From Halomarina rubra (GTDB lineage: Archaea > Halobacteriota > Halobacteria > Halobacteriales > Haloarculaceae): 64,000 nucleotides of DNA. The stretch is from assembly GCF_023699475.1 (NCBI RefSeq), contig NZ_JALXFV010000007.1, positions 201,487 to 265,486 of the forward strand, read 5' to 3'. Position numbers and translations under genes: made by a program. How positions within the stretch are numbered: position 1 is the stretch's first letter; each line of letters begins with the position of its first letter. Below the pieces are notes generated by a model. The model saw nothing but the letters and a program-made list of their open reading frames with translations, was not told the origin of the DNA and ran no database searches. Shown here piece by piece: positions 54,835-63,912 of the stretch.

Positions 54835-56269
54835 CGAACCGCGGTCGCTCTCTCGTCGCAGACTCCTCCAGTGGGTGGGAGCGAGCACCCTCGGTGGGCT
54901 GGCTGGCTGTGCCAGCCAACTACCGGGATTCGGCGATGATGCCGATGGGAGTGCGGTCACACCACGCCCGACTGTCACGGGTGATGCAGACACTACTGTC
55001 AGCCTCACTGCGAGTGATGGGGCCATTCGGCCAGCTACCGACCAGTCCACGACGACGTGGCTGTACGAGGGCCAGTTCCCCGGCCCCGAGCTACGGGTTC
55101 AGGAAGGCGACGTACTGAGCGTCGAACTGAACAACGACCTCGACGCGGAGACGACGATTCACTGGCACGGCGTTCCCGTGCCGAACTCCGTCGACGGTGT
55201 TCCTGAGGTAACGCAGGAGCCGGTTGCTTCCAGCGACTCGTTCACCTACACGTTCCGCGCAGAACCCGCAGGAACGTACTTCTATCACAGTCACGTCGGC
55301 CTCCAACTCGATCGTGGGTTGCTCGGTCCGCTCGTCGTCGAAGAACGCGATCCCCACGTCGAGTACGACTACGACTACGTCGTCGTCTTTGACGACTACC
55401 TTCCCGGAGAACCGACGCTACCGTCGGATGAGGGTGCGGGCGGCGGAGGGATGGGAGGAGGTGGAATGGGTGGGGGGATGATGGGCGACGTTCGCCCTCC
55501 CTACGAGGGGTTGCTCGTCAACGGTCAACTTCCGGAAGACCCACCGACCTTCGATGTCACCGAGGGTGACCGCGTTCGATTCCGGTTCGTGAACGCGTCC
55601 AGTGCGACGGTCTTCGGCGTCCGTATCACCGGTCACGAGCTGAACGTCACGCACGCCGATGGTCGGCCGGTCGATCCGGTCGCCGTGGACTCGTTTGCCT
55701 TCGGTGCTGGCGAACGGTACGACGCCGTGGTGGAAGCGACGAATCCGGGTTCATGGTTCGTGCAAGCGGACGCGCTTGACGGGGACGAACCACCTGCCAG
55801 AGCCGTCCTGACCTATGACCAGTTGGATGGCGTTCGCAACCCAGAGACGCCGTCTTCTTCGGGTACTCGGTTGCGCTACGAAGACCTTCGAGCGGTTACC
55901 CCACTCGATGGCGTCGATGGAACTCCCGACCGGACGTTCGATCTGACGCTCTCGCGTGGGAGGGGCCAATCGTACACGTGGACCATCGACGGTCAGGCTT
56001 ACCCGGACGCTGACCCGCTCCGAATCCATCCCGACGAGCACGTACGGATTCACATGGAGAACCAAAGCCCGGTGGTCCATCCGATGCACCTCCACGGTCA
56101 CTTCTTCCGGGTCGGGGACGCTATCAAGGATACCGTGATGGTCCCTGGCCACATGGGGGAGGTGACGCTGGACTTCCGTGCGGACAACCCTGGTCGATGG
56201 CTGTTCCACTGCCACAACCTGTACCACCTCGATGCAGGGATGGCTCGTGTGATAGAGTACGTCGAGTGA
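54824..56269 (+). CDS. Three-domain multicopper oxidase, Tat lipoprotein
   Basis: The 481-residue protein starts at a GTG that overlaps the end of the persulfide dioxygenase gene. Its signal has SRRRLLQWVG and lipobox LAGC. Copper motifs are HWHG, YHSH, HPMHLHGH and HCHNLYHLDAGM, the full set of a laccase/CopA-like oxidase. A Gly/Met-rich loop (GGGGMGGGGMGGGMMG) may feed Cu(I), as in bacterial CueO and CopA. It likely oxidises toxic Cu(I) outside the membrane. Confidence 0.9.
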   Translation: MQPDEPRSLSRRRLLQWVGASTLGGLAGCASQLPGFGDDADGSAVTPRPTVTGDADTTVSLTASDGAIRPATDQSTTTWLYEGQFPGPELRVQEGDVLSVELNNDLDAETTIHWHGVPVPNSVDGVPEVTQEPVASSDSFTYTFRAEPAGTYFYHSHVGLQLDRGLLGPLVVEERDPHVEYDYDYVVVFDDYLPGEPTLPSDEGAGGGGMGGGGMGGGMMGDVRPPYEGLLVNGQLPEDPPTFDVTEGDRVRFRFVNASSATVFGVRITGHELNVTHADGRPVDPVAVDSFAFGAGERYDAVVEATNPGSWFVQADALDGDEPPARAVLTYDQLDGVRNPETPSSSGTRLRYEDLRAVTPLDGVDGTPDRTFDLTLSRGRGQSYTWTIDGQAYPDADPLRIHPDEHVRIHMENQSPVVHPMHLHGHFFRVGDAIKDTVMVPGHMGEVTLDFRADNPGRWLFHCHNLYHLDAGMARVIEYVE

Positions 56270-56316
56270 GAGAGTTGGGGCTAGTTCCTAACTGCCCTCT
56301 GACCGTGGACCACTCT

Positions 56317-56589
56317 ATGGCAGAAGAATCGGACACCGTTCGGGTCTGGCTGGTCGAACGCGGGTACAACAACCGGGACCTCATCATCTTGAAGTACGCC
56401 ACTCCTGCGGGAGAGCGCGTGTACCGAAAGGAGCTCTCAGTCCACGCTGTCGATACGTCGACGGTGACTGCGGCGAAAGATGTCTCTGAGGATGACCTCT
56501 CGTCGGTCGATACAGCTGAGACTCAGCATCGCTTCACCGAGGAGGTCAAACGGATGCAATCGAAGCACGCCCCCGACGACACCGTTTGA
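56317..56589 (+). CDS. Small hypothetical protein after the multicopper oxidase
   Basis: The 90-residue protein begins MAEESDTVRVWLVERGYNNR and has a beta-alpha-beta core (LIILKYATPAGERVYRKE) and an acidic C-terminal helix. The codon use fits its neighbours. It is the next gene in line after the oxidase (47 bp). I do not recognise a family. Confidence 0.6.
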   Translation: MAEESDTVRVWLVERGYNNRDLIILKYATPAGERVYRKELSVHAVDTSTVTAAKDVSEDDLSSVDTAETQHRFTEEVKRMQSKHAPDDTV

Positions 56590-56670
56590 GTGGCCCGAAC
56601 GTATCGACCGCCAAGGTGGTCTCGGCGACCTCGCAGATTGGAGATATAGCTCCGGGCCCATCTCTATGGT

Positions 56671-57450
56671 ATGCGAAATCATCACTCGTCACCTCACGAC
56701 CACGAAGCAGATGGACCAGATGCTCGGCCTACGTCGTCACCGCACTCGTCGGCCACTGGCCTGTCACTCGCCGCGGATGGTCTGCAACTCGTCACCGACG
56801 ACACGACGTTCGAACCAGGGACGCTTGTCGACTGGGCGTTCCGAATCCTCGATGCGGACGGCACACCTATCGATACGTTCGACGACTCCCACGGTCAACT
56901 GAGTCATCTCATCATCGTCCGTCGGGACCTCATCGAATTTCAGCATCTCCACCCCAGGCTGGGCGACGACGGAACGTGGTACGCTGAGCGCCTGGTGCTC
57001 CCATCCCCTGGCGTCTATCGTGCGTTCGTCGACGTCGTTATCGATGGCCGAGCGACGACGCTCGGTCTCGATCTGTTCGCTGCAGGCGAGTTCGCCGTTG
57101 ACGAGACGTGGGACTCGACAACTCGCGTCAAGACCGATGGCTACGAAATCGAACGGCAAGTCGACCGAATTGACGCGGATGAGTCGGCTTTACTCTCCTT
57201 CACCGTCCGTCGAGCCGATGGTACCATTCCCGACTTGGATCCGTATCTCGGGGCCCGTGGCCATCTCGTCGCACTGCGGCGTGGTGACCTCGCATACCTC
57301 CACGTCCACCCTCGCGCTGAGACACAGCGCGAAGGGGTCGTCGAGTTCGACGTGACGTTTCCGACGCCCGGCGACTATCGAGTGTTCTTACAGACGAAAC
57401 CGGACAGTCACCTCATCACAGCGCCCTTCGACGTCGACATAGACCAGTGA
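56671..57450 (+). CDS. Two-repeat HLHP-motif protein, probable copper binding
   Basis: The 259-residue protein starts with a His-rich tail (MRNHHSSPHDHEADG). It has two related beta-domain repeats. The first carries LSHLIIVRRDLIEFQHLHP and the second GHLVALRRGDLAYLHVHP. Each repeat ends with a PGVYRAF- or PGDYRVF-like strand. The His-containing repeat occurs in bacterial copper clusters, as far as I recall. No signal peptide is visible, although the His-rich start could be a metal tail. Copper binding is inferred from the His pattern and context. Confidence 0.75.
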   Translation: MRNHHSSPHDHEADGPDARPTSSPHSSATGLSLAADGLQLVTDDTTFEPGTLVDWAFRILDADGTPIDTFDDSHGQLSHLIIVRRDLIEFQHLHPRLGDDGTWYAERLVLPSPGVYRAFVDVVIDGRATTLGLDLFAAGEFAVDETWDSTTRVKTDGYEIERQVDRIDADESALLSFTVRRADGTIPDLDPYLGARGHLVALRRGDLAYLHVHPRAETQREGVVEFDVTFPTPGDYRVFLQTKPDSHLITAPFDVDIDQ

Positions 57451-57581
57451 GCGATTGAGCGAACATAGTTCGACTTTGGACAGTGGTTCACGATACGGAG
57501 GTGAGTTCGCATTCGTAGACCACCTTTAGGTCACCACAACCACCGCTAAGAACAATTTCAGTGAGAGAGGCATTCGAACCG

Positions 57582-57722
57582 ATGTGTATGGACCGAGTCG
57601 AGTACGCAATACAGACACTCATCGCGCTCCCGACAGTACTCTTCGCAGTGCTGTGCTGGTTCCACCGCTCGGAGTCGGTCACAGAGGCCGGCCAGAGTGA
57701 GCATCCACAGACCGTAGACTGA
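57582..57722 (+). CDS. Small single-span membrane protein
   Basis: The 46-residue frame begins MCMDRVEYAIQTLIALPTVL and continues with FAVLCWFHRS, one hydrophobic helix with a short polar tail. It is preceded at 57511 by the ATTCGTA...CCACCT motif shared with the copZ/TRASH region. It may be a copper-regulated small protein. Length alone makes the call uncertain. Confidence 0.45.
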   Translation: MCMDRVEYAIQTLIALPTVLFAVLCWFHRSESVTEAGQSEHPQTVD

Positions 57723-57903
57723 GTCGGTACCTTCCATCACTACGCTCGTCTTATATCGGGGTGCTAACCAAGAGTAGGGGGCGGTGACCGAATGGGCATT
57801 GACTGCCAGCGATACCTGAGTACCAATTCCTGAGTGGTCGGTATAAAAACGACCAGAGATACGGCGCAGGCGACCTTTCGAGTAGCTCAGCCATCTCGAA
57901 GCT

Positions 57904-58815
57904 ATGACGCCACCCACAGATTCTCCTTTGGCCCGCTCGGAGAGACAGCTGCGTGACGATTCAGCTCTCGAACTCGAAGATGGTCGATCTCTTCAGTACC
58001 GTGAGCACGGGTCCCGCGATGATACAACAGTCTTGTTCTTCCATGGAACACCTGGATCGCGCGTCTGTATCCCAACTATCGACACCACTTCGAACACTGA
58101 CGTTCACCTCATCACAGTTGACCGGCCCGGATATGGACAGTCAACAGAACATCGCGATCGAGCGCTCTCTGACTGGGCTGCGGATATATCGGAGCTAACT
58201 GATACGCTGGGGATCGATGAGTTCGCTGTCGTCGGGCTCTCTGGCGGTGGGCCACATGCTCTCGCCTGCGGTGCTTCACTCCCGTCTCGGGTCCAAAGTG
58301 TCGGGGTCATCAGTGGGATGGCGCCAGTGAGATGGGGAACGACGAGAGGGATGTCCACATTTAACCGATTTGGGTTCCTGGTAGCTCGGTATCTTCCAGC
58401 ACTGCTACCGTTTGTGCTACGTCCGATGGCTCGAAGATCCCAATCGGATCCCACGTTAGTCATCGACGCCGCCCGTTCTCGGTACGCAGAACCTGACCAG
58501 AGCCTCTTGGACGATGCGACGATTCGCCGTTGCATGACGAGCGAACTCACGGCAGCGTATCAGCAAGGGGTCCGGGGCCACGTTGACGATCTAGTCGCAC
58601 TTAGTCAGGACTGGGGGTTCGATGTCGGCGATATCGACGTTCCTGTCCGATTGTGGCACGGTGGGAAAGACCGAAACGCACCGTTCTCGATGGCGGAGCG
58701 ACTTGCCCGACATATCCCACAGAGTGAGCTTCGAGCTTTTCCCGACGAGGGACACCTGCTCGTCTATCGCCACTTCGAGACAATTCTTCGGAGTCTCGTT
58801 CAAACCTCTCGGTGA
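57904..58815 (+). CDS. Alpha/beta hydrolase
   Basis: The 303-residue protein has an HGTPGSR oxyanion loop and the nucleophile elbow GLSGGGP. The catalytic Asp is in HGGKDRNAP and the His in DEGHLLVY. The substrate is not deducible. A central cap region around FNRFGFLVARYLPALLP is hydrophobic. It is cytosolic. It is followed by an HTH_10 regulator gene 157 bp on. Confidence 0.9.
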   Translation: MTPPTDSPLARSERQLRDDSALELEDGRSLQYREHGSRDDTTVLFFHGTPGSRVCIPTIDTTSNTDVHLITVDRPGYGQSTEHRDRALSDWAADISELTDTLGIDEFAVVGLSGGGPHALACGASLPSRVQSVGVISGMAPVRWGTTRGMSTFNRFGFLVARYLPALLPFVLRPMARRSQSDPTLVIDAARSRYAEPDQSLLDDATIRRCMTSELTAAYQQGVRGHVDDLVALSQDWGFDVGDIDVPVRLWHGGKDRNAPFSMAERLARHIPQSELRAFPDEGHLLVYRHFETILRSLVQTSR

Positions 58816-58972
58816 CCATCCACTCGACCTGCCGCTTGTCGCCCGTTGGCTTCTAATGGGGCTTCGGACATAGATTGATACTGTGAGGAATCGACCCTTC
58901 GTGCTGACCAGGTGGGGTTGACAATCTTGCTTCGATAGGTTCCTCACAGAACCCGTTGATATTGGGGATACG

Positions 58973-59617
58973 ATGCGACTCCTCCGCCTCGTGCTCGATT
59001 CGGCACTCCTCTCGCCGAGCACTGCAGCGTCACAGGGAGTAGTACTGAACGTTCAGTACCTCCCGGATGGGACCGTCATGGAACTCTCCGCGGTGGAGGG
59101 CGACCTCGAAGCGATTCTGAGTCAGTTGGAAGACGCTCAAGAGACGGAGGCATTCGACCATCTCGGTACAAGCGGTGCTCGCCATTACATCTTCCAATAT
59201 GGGCGTCCCCATGCTGAAGTACGGGCACTAATCGATCTACTCGAAAAACACCGACTCATGATCGCCCTCCCGATTCGGTTCGACAGTACGACAGAGGCCA
59301 CTGTCGACGTATTGGGGACGTTTGACGCGCTCAAATCCGCATATGACACGTTCTCGCCCGAGATGAAGCGCCGAACTAGTATCGAACACATCGGTGAGTA
59401 CACCCCGGCTCGATTGGGTATCCGGTCGGTCCTGACAGAACGACAGCGTGAGGTGCTAGACGCAGCAGTGGCGACGGGGTACTATGCAACGCCCCGTACG
59501 GCGACCGCTGAGGACGTTGCGAACCGTGTTGGCTGTGCACCCAGTACTGCCTCAGAACACCTTCGGAAACTCGAAGCCAGAACGTTCGGTCAACTCACGA
59601 CTGCAGATTCGTCCTAA
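58973..59617 (+). CDS. HTH_10 regulator
   Basis: The 214-residue protein has a short sensor part (LNVQYLPDGTVMELSAVEGD) and the C-terminal LTERQREVLDAAVATGYYAT, VANRVGCAPSTASEHLRKLE of the HTH_10 family. Its N-terminus is shorter than usual. It may control the hydrolase or the membrane protein gene next to it. No direct evidence of its target is seen. Confidence 0.85.
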   Translation: MRLLRLVLDSALLSPSTAASQGVVLNVQYLPDGTVMELSAVEGDLEAILSQLEDAQETEAFDHLGTSGARHYIFQYGRPHAEVRALIDLLEKHRLMIALPIRFDSTTEATVDVLGTFDALKSAYDTFSPEMKRRTSIEHIGEYTPARLGIRSVLTERQREVLDAAVATGYYATPRTATAEDVANRVGCAPSTASEHLRKLEARTFGQLTTADSS

Positions 59618-59668
59618 TCGAATCTGGTTGTAGAAGGACGACACGTTGACAACACGACTCCGTTTCAT

Positions 59669-60325
59669 CTAGAGTGAGGTATGCTGCTGGTATGCTTCGT
59701 ACAGAGCTGGTATACCGAGTGGGAACGCGAGGACGCCGAAGATTGCAAGCGAGTGTGTAGCGAATTTCGCGTTCCGATATATGAGGAGCGTCGCTCCGAC
59801 GCCAAGCAATGCAACTGCGTACGCAAGGTTACTCCAGAGCGGGATGTACGTCGAACAGTACCCCCAGCAGACGAGCGTATACGAGGGGGCGTTCCACGTC
59901 GCTGGATGGAGTTTGGGCCAGAAAAACCGACAGTACGTCGTCAGTGTGAACATAAACGCGACGGGAACCGCAGTGAACCATAACCGCGGAGTTGGGAAGC
60001 GCTGTCGCCCAGTACGCCGATATGCATCGATGATGGCCAACGGGAGTGAAAAGACGATGAGCCAGAGCCCGACCGTGTACGATACTGGCCAGTGTTCGAT
60101 TCGTGGCTGAGCAAATCCGATGCGCATGGAGTCGGGGAGGGTCGCCCATGGAAACGAAGGGTCCGGCACCGGGTTCGTGATGAAGGCGAGCCCCATCAGA
60201 ACCGCTCCCATCACGAACGCATATCCGCCGGTACGGGCACACTGTGCCAACACGAGTGGTAGTTCACGATGGGCCGTCTCGATCCCACCAATGGTGCGCG
60301 GATTCTGTGGTGAGTTGGGGACCAT
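59669..60325 (-). CDS. Five-helix membrane protein of unknown function
   Basis: The 218-residue protein has five hydrophobic segments, for example GGYAFVMGAVLMGLAFI and SYTVGLWLIVFSLPLAII. A conserved-looking extracytoplasmic part carries paired Cys and Trp (CRFFWPKLHP, LVCWGYCSTY). The Cys residues might bind metal or form a disulfide. It overlaps no other gene and its upstream neighbour in the same orientation is the second TRASH regulator. I do not recognise a family. Confidence 0.7.
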   Translation of the reverse strand: MVPNSPQNPRTIGGIETAHRELPLVLAQCARTGGYAFVMGAVLMGLAFITNPVPDPSFPWATLPDSMRIGFAQPRIEHWPVSYTVGLWLIVFSLPLAIIDAYRRTGRQRFPTPRLWFTAVPVAFMFTLTTYCRFFWPKLHPATWNAPSYTLVCWGYCSTYIPLWSNLAYAVALLGVGATLLIYRNAKFATHSLAIFGVLAFPLGIPALYEAYQQHTSL

Positions 60326-60372
60326 GATTGTCTGTTATGAATTCCTGTCGTTTTGCGGTGTGGCGTCTACAC

Positions 60373-60978
60373 CTACGGTGTCTCTTCTTCGGCAGCCAGT
60401 CGTTCGTACTGCTCGGAGATTGCCGTCGCACACGACGAACAGCAGACGGCATGGCGGTCACCGCTGTCGACCTCGACGGTCTCCCCTCCTTCGGAAATCG
60501 TGTTCCCACAGATAGTGCAGACCAGGCCGAACGCATCTTCTCCACCGAGTTGCGGATGCCACTTGGATTCGGCGAGCGGTTCGACCGACCAGTCAGCAGT
60601 GTCGAACTCTTCCGAAAGGTCGCTGAGGAGGTGCTCAAGGTCTGAAGAGCTCATCAGGACTGTCGCCACGACCTTCCCACCGACTCCCCGGAAGACGTGT
60701 TCGACAGCATCGTGGTCAGCAAGTTCGCTTCCGAGAGCGGATGCTGTGCGCGGTGCTGTCGAGACGGTAAGCAACGATCGGTTGGTCCCAGAGAGCGCCG
60801 AACGGTCGATATCGACGGTGAACCGTCGGATAACACCCAGTTCTTCCAGCCGTTCGACCCGGTTCGAGACGGTCGGTGCGGAGCGGTCGACCTCGTCGGC
60901 AATCTCACGGAACGACCGCCGTGCGTCTTCCATCAAGAACGCGAGGATTCGTCGGTCGATGTCATCGAACTGTGCCAT
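60373..60978 (-). CDS. Lrp/AsnC regulator with C-terminal TRASH domain, second copy
   Basis: The 201-residue protein has an AsnC-type wHTH (RSAPTVSNRVERLEELGVI) and a C-terminal TRASH motif with C154, C157, C179, C180 and C183. It parallels the regulator at 46889. It follows the DUF4396 gene by 6 bp in the same direction, so these two genes form a unit. It probably senses copper or another soft metal. Confidence 0.88.
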   Translation of the reverse strand: MAQFDDIDRRILAFLMEDARRSFREIADEVDRSAPTVSNRVERLEELGVIRRFTVDIDRSALSGTNRSLLTVSTAPRTASALGSELADHDAVEHVFRGVGGKVVATVLMSSSDLEHLLSDLSEEFDTADWSVEPLAESKWHPQLGGEDAFGLVCTICGNTISEGGETVEVDSGDRHAVCCSSCATAISEQYERLAAEEETP

Positions 60979-60984
60979 GAGAAT

Positions 60985-61758
60985 CTAATCAGCCGACGAT
61001 GCGCTCTCGCGCATCTCAGCAGGGTTGCTCATTCCTTCTTTGACCCCGAACTCCACGAGCAGGACGTTGACCGGCCACGCGACGAGGAAGCCGATCGACA
61101 GCGAGAACGCGAGTGCCGACCAGAACAGAATCTCACCCATGTGCGCGTCGGCGGCCAACAGCAGGTCCGTCCCGATGGCGAAGATCTCCATGACGGTGAT
61201 GGACGGCGTCTCACTCAACAACGCGTCCCACGTTGCCTCCTTGAAGCCGACGCCATCCTGCATCAGCGGGCCGATGGTCAGCGCGTAGCCGAACAGGTAC
61301 GCGAAACCGAACGTGATCGCTGCGACCCACCCGACAGTGAGTGCGAGGATACCCTGCGCTATCGTGATGCCGACGACCTCGCCGGCACCACACCCCGAGT
61401 AACAGTGCGCGGTCGAGCGAAACCCCCGTCGCCACAACGAGTCATGTGCGATCTGCGTTCGACCGGTGTACCAGTAGACGGCGAGTCCGAACGGCCCGGA
61501 ATACAGCACGACGAGTGTCCAGACGCCCTTCATCATCGACCCGAGCGGCTCGTTGTTCGACCGGAGGTCCCACCACAACACGCCGACACACGCGAGGACG
61601 ACGAGCGCCCACGTACCGACGATGACCGGGTCCGAGAGAATGGGCACGAGGACCTCCCGGGCCGGCTTCAGCGTGTGCTCGATTTGTTTTACGAGACCGC
61701 CAATCCCTTCGGGCGACTGTGCCAGTGGGGCCGCTGTCACCTCGACATCTTCAACCAT
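60985..61758 (-). CDS. DUF4396 membrane protein
   Basis: The 257-residue protein has about six helices. The DUF4396 marker is HCYSGCGAGEVVGI, followed by helices with GFAYLFGYALTIGPL. The His/Cys motif could bind a metal. DUF4396 genes are often in metal-resistance contexts. A TATA-like TTAAAAAAGG stands about 25 bp before the start on the - strand. It is cotranscribed with the second TRASH regulator. Confidence 0.85.
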   Translation of the reverse strand: MVEDVEVTAAPLAQSPEGIGGLVKQIEHTLKPAREVLVPILSDPVIVGTWALVVLACVGVLWWDLRSNNEPLGSMMKGVWTLVVLYSGPFGLAVYWYTGRTQIAHDSLWRRGFRSTAHCYSGCGAGEVVGITIAQGILALTVGWVAAITFGFAYLFGYALTIGPLMQDGVGFKEATWDALLSETPSITVMEIFAIGTDLLLAADAHMGEILFWSALAFSLSIGFLVAWPVNVLLVEFGVKEGMSNPAEMRESASSAD

Positions 61759-61892
61759 TGCTCGTCACAGTGTTCGAACGCCTTTTTTAACGCATTTACC
61801 CCTTAGCTTCCAAAGCCAACGTTCGATACTGCGATACCTCCGATCCTGCCCGTGGGACGGTTTGGTGCCCACCCACGATTGATGGTTCTCCG

Positions 61893-62072
61893 ATGAGCGC
61901 CGACCACGCGGACACTGTTTTTCGAAGGGCGAGTCCAGACGTCGCTCACTTTCGATTCCTAAACCAGTTGCGGGAGGATGATTCGTCCGACGGACGGCTC
62001 ACGACCGCTGAGTGGGAGGTCTGCTCATACCGTATCAACGTAGTGCTGGCACACGGTGGTTCATTCTGTTAG
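61893..62072 (+). CDS. Possible small protein (59 residues), uncertain
   Basis: The frame begins MSADHADTVFRRASPDVAHF and ends with VLAHGGSFC. Its codon use is only moderately GC-rich and no motif stands out. It lies in the 355 bp interval between the divergent DUF4396 and Csp-like genes, where promoters are also needed, so it may be spurious. I see nothing else in that interval. Confidence 0.25.
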   Translation: MSADHADTVFRRASPDVAHFRFLNQLREDDSSDGRLTTAEWEVCSYRINVVLAHGGSFC

Positions 62073-62113
62073 CGAAAAACCGCTTGAAGCAGTCACCCGT
62101 TTATCGAAAGGCA

Positions 62114-62458
62114 ATGGTACTGCAAGACCTCAGTCACCTCGACGAGAACACCCAGAACTGCATCGACGATTGTTTCGAGGCCGTCCAGGCCTGTGAGTGG
62201 TGCGCTGACGAGTGTGCGGGCGAAGGCGAGGAGATGGCCGAGTGCGTCCGGCTCTGTCGGGACGTCGCGGACATCGCCGCACTTTGTGCCCGGACCTGTC
62301 TCCGGCAGTCCGACTACAATCATGGCATCGCCGAGGCTTGTGCAGGCGCGTGTGAAGCCTGTGCTGAAGAGTGCGAGCAGCACGACGCCGACCACTGCCA
62401 GACCTGCGCGGAAGTCCTTCGAGAATGCGCCGAGAGCTGTCGGACGATGATGGCCTGA
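62114..62458 (+). CDS. Four-helix bundle copper-binding protein (Csp family)
   Basis: The 114-residue protein has 17 Cys placed on predicted helices (for example C16, C20, C27, C30, C34, C44, C48). The repeated CxxxC spacing lines the inside of a four-helix bundle, as in copper storage proteins of the Csp family. It would hold many Cu(I) ions in the cytosol. The ATG at 62114 gives the family N-terminus; the upstream extension is unlikely. No signal peptide is present. Confidence 0.9.
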   Translation: MVLQDLSHLDENTQNCIDDCFEAVQACEWCADECAGEGEEMAECVRLCRDVADIAALCARTCLRQSDYNHGIAEACAGACEACAEECEQHDADHCQTCAEVLRECAESCRTMMA

Positions 62459-62586
62459 TTGAGCGCAATCAGACACATAGACTCACTCGATGAATCAGGT
62501 TCGAAAACGCGTGATGCCTTGTGACTCCACTTGAGGAAGCAGCCGACACTCGGTGTACGGCTTCTCTCAAATCCAAATTTCAGGGA

Positions 62587-63858
62587 TTATACTTGCTCTT
62601 CTTGATGTCGTCCCCCGGGACGAGAATCTGGCTGTTCATCGGTGACGGGGGTTTCCCAGAGGAGGATGACGGTCGACCCGATCAGGAGAACGATTCCACC
62701 GACACCCAGCGCGAACAGTGGCGAGACAGTATCTGAGATGAGGCCACTCCCGAGTTGGAATGGGATGACCGCGAGACCGCTGACCATCGCCATCGCACTC
62801 AGAACGGTTGCTCTGCCGAGCGAGTCGATTCGGTCGTTGATGTACTGTCCAGCGAGTGATCGAGTGACATCAGAGAGTCCTCGAATCAACAAGAACGTCG
62901 GTAACGCCAGAATCGGGACGAAATACATCGCGACGAGCGTCGTACCGACAGCGAAGGGTAAGACCACGAACCACGTCTGCAGGCCGACCACCCGCTTGAT
63001 CGCTCCGGTGTAGTAACTGAGGAGCGCACCGACGAGACTGTAGGCAGCGTAGAACCACCCGAGCAGCGACTCAACCAGCGACTGACTGACGCCGAAATCG
63101 AGGACGACCGTCTGAAACACCGGCTGGAAGAAAATGAACACGAGGTACGAAACAGCCGCATAGAGGACGTAGTAGTACAGGAGAAACGCCCGGAGCGTAG
63201 GGTGCCCGAGGACGTCACTGACGATACCGACCGTCTGACGAAGACTCAGTTCATCGGATTCCTCCTGTTCGAACGACTCTGGTTCGTCGAGCGTCAGTAG
63301 AACGATGATACCCATCCCAGTAACACCAGCGGCGACGAACCACGGATACGAGAGGTCGATACTCCCTAGATACCCACCTAGAACTGCTGCACCGACCCCG
63401 ACCGCCATCGACACGGCTTCGCCACGACCACGGATATGGGCGAAGTTGTCGGTCGAATCCTCATCAGAGAGCGTATCGTACAGCCATGCGTCCTCACTTC
63501 CCGAGCGGAAGTTATAGCCCATCGACCACAACACGTACAGCCCTGCTAGCGGGAGAAACGAATCGGCAAATCCGATACCGACGAGCGTGACAGTGATCAG
63601 CGTCGTTCCGACGAGCAAGCTTTGTCGGCGACCGATTCGGTCTCCGATGTACCCAGTCGGTATCTCACCGAGTAAGGTCGTGAGATTGTAGATGACTTCG
63701 AGAATTGCGATTTCCGTAAACGAGAGTCCCTGCGCGAGAAAGAAGAGATACATAATCGGCCGATAGAACTCGACCCCCTTCGTGGCCTTGTACAGGTAGT
63801 ACTTGAGAATTCCACCTGCAGGCAGGCCAGATGCCTTTTCGTTCGTGAGCGCTCTCAT
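62587..63858 (-). CDS. MFS transporter
   Basis: The 423-residue protein has twelve predicted helices. The MFS motif between helices 2 and 3 reads GYIGDRIGRRQSLLVG, and a long loop separates the two halves (DEPESFEQEESDELS). It fits a group of haloarchaeal and bacterial MFS proteins with unknown substrates. It probably exports a drug or metabolite. It is not clearly part of the copper unit. Confidence 0.88.
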   Translation of the reverse strand: MRALTNEKASGLPAGGILKYYLYKATKGVEFYRPIMYLFFLAQGLSFTEIAILEVIYNLTTLLGEIPTGYIGDRIGRRQSLLVGTTLITVTLVGIGFADSFLPLAGLYVLWSMGYNFRSGSEDAWLYDTLSDEDSTDNFAHIRGRGEAVSMAVGVGAAVLGGYLGSIDLSYPWFVAAGVTGMGIIVLLTLDEPESFEQEESDELSLRQTVGIVSDVLGHPTLRAFLLYYYVLYAAVSYLVFIFFQPVFQTVVLDFGVSQSLVESLLGWFYAAYSLVGALLSYYTGAIKRVVGLQTWFVVLPFAVGTTLVAMYFVPILALPTFLLIRGLSDVTRSLAGQYINDRIDSLGRATVLSAMAMVSGLAVIPFQLGSGLISDTVSPLFALGVGGIVLLIGSTVILLWETPVTDEQPDSRPGGRHQEEQV

Positions 63859-63912
63859 TGAGTGACCCTCCCAACACAGGAGGAGAGCATATCAGCTGTT
63901 ATTACTGAATTG

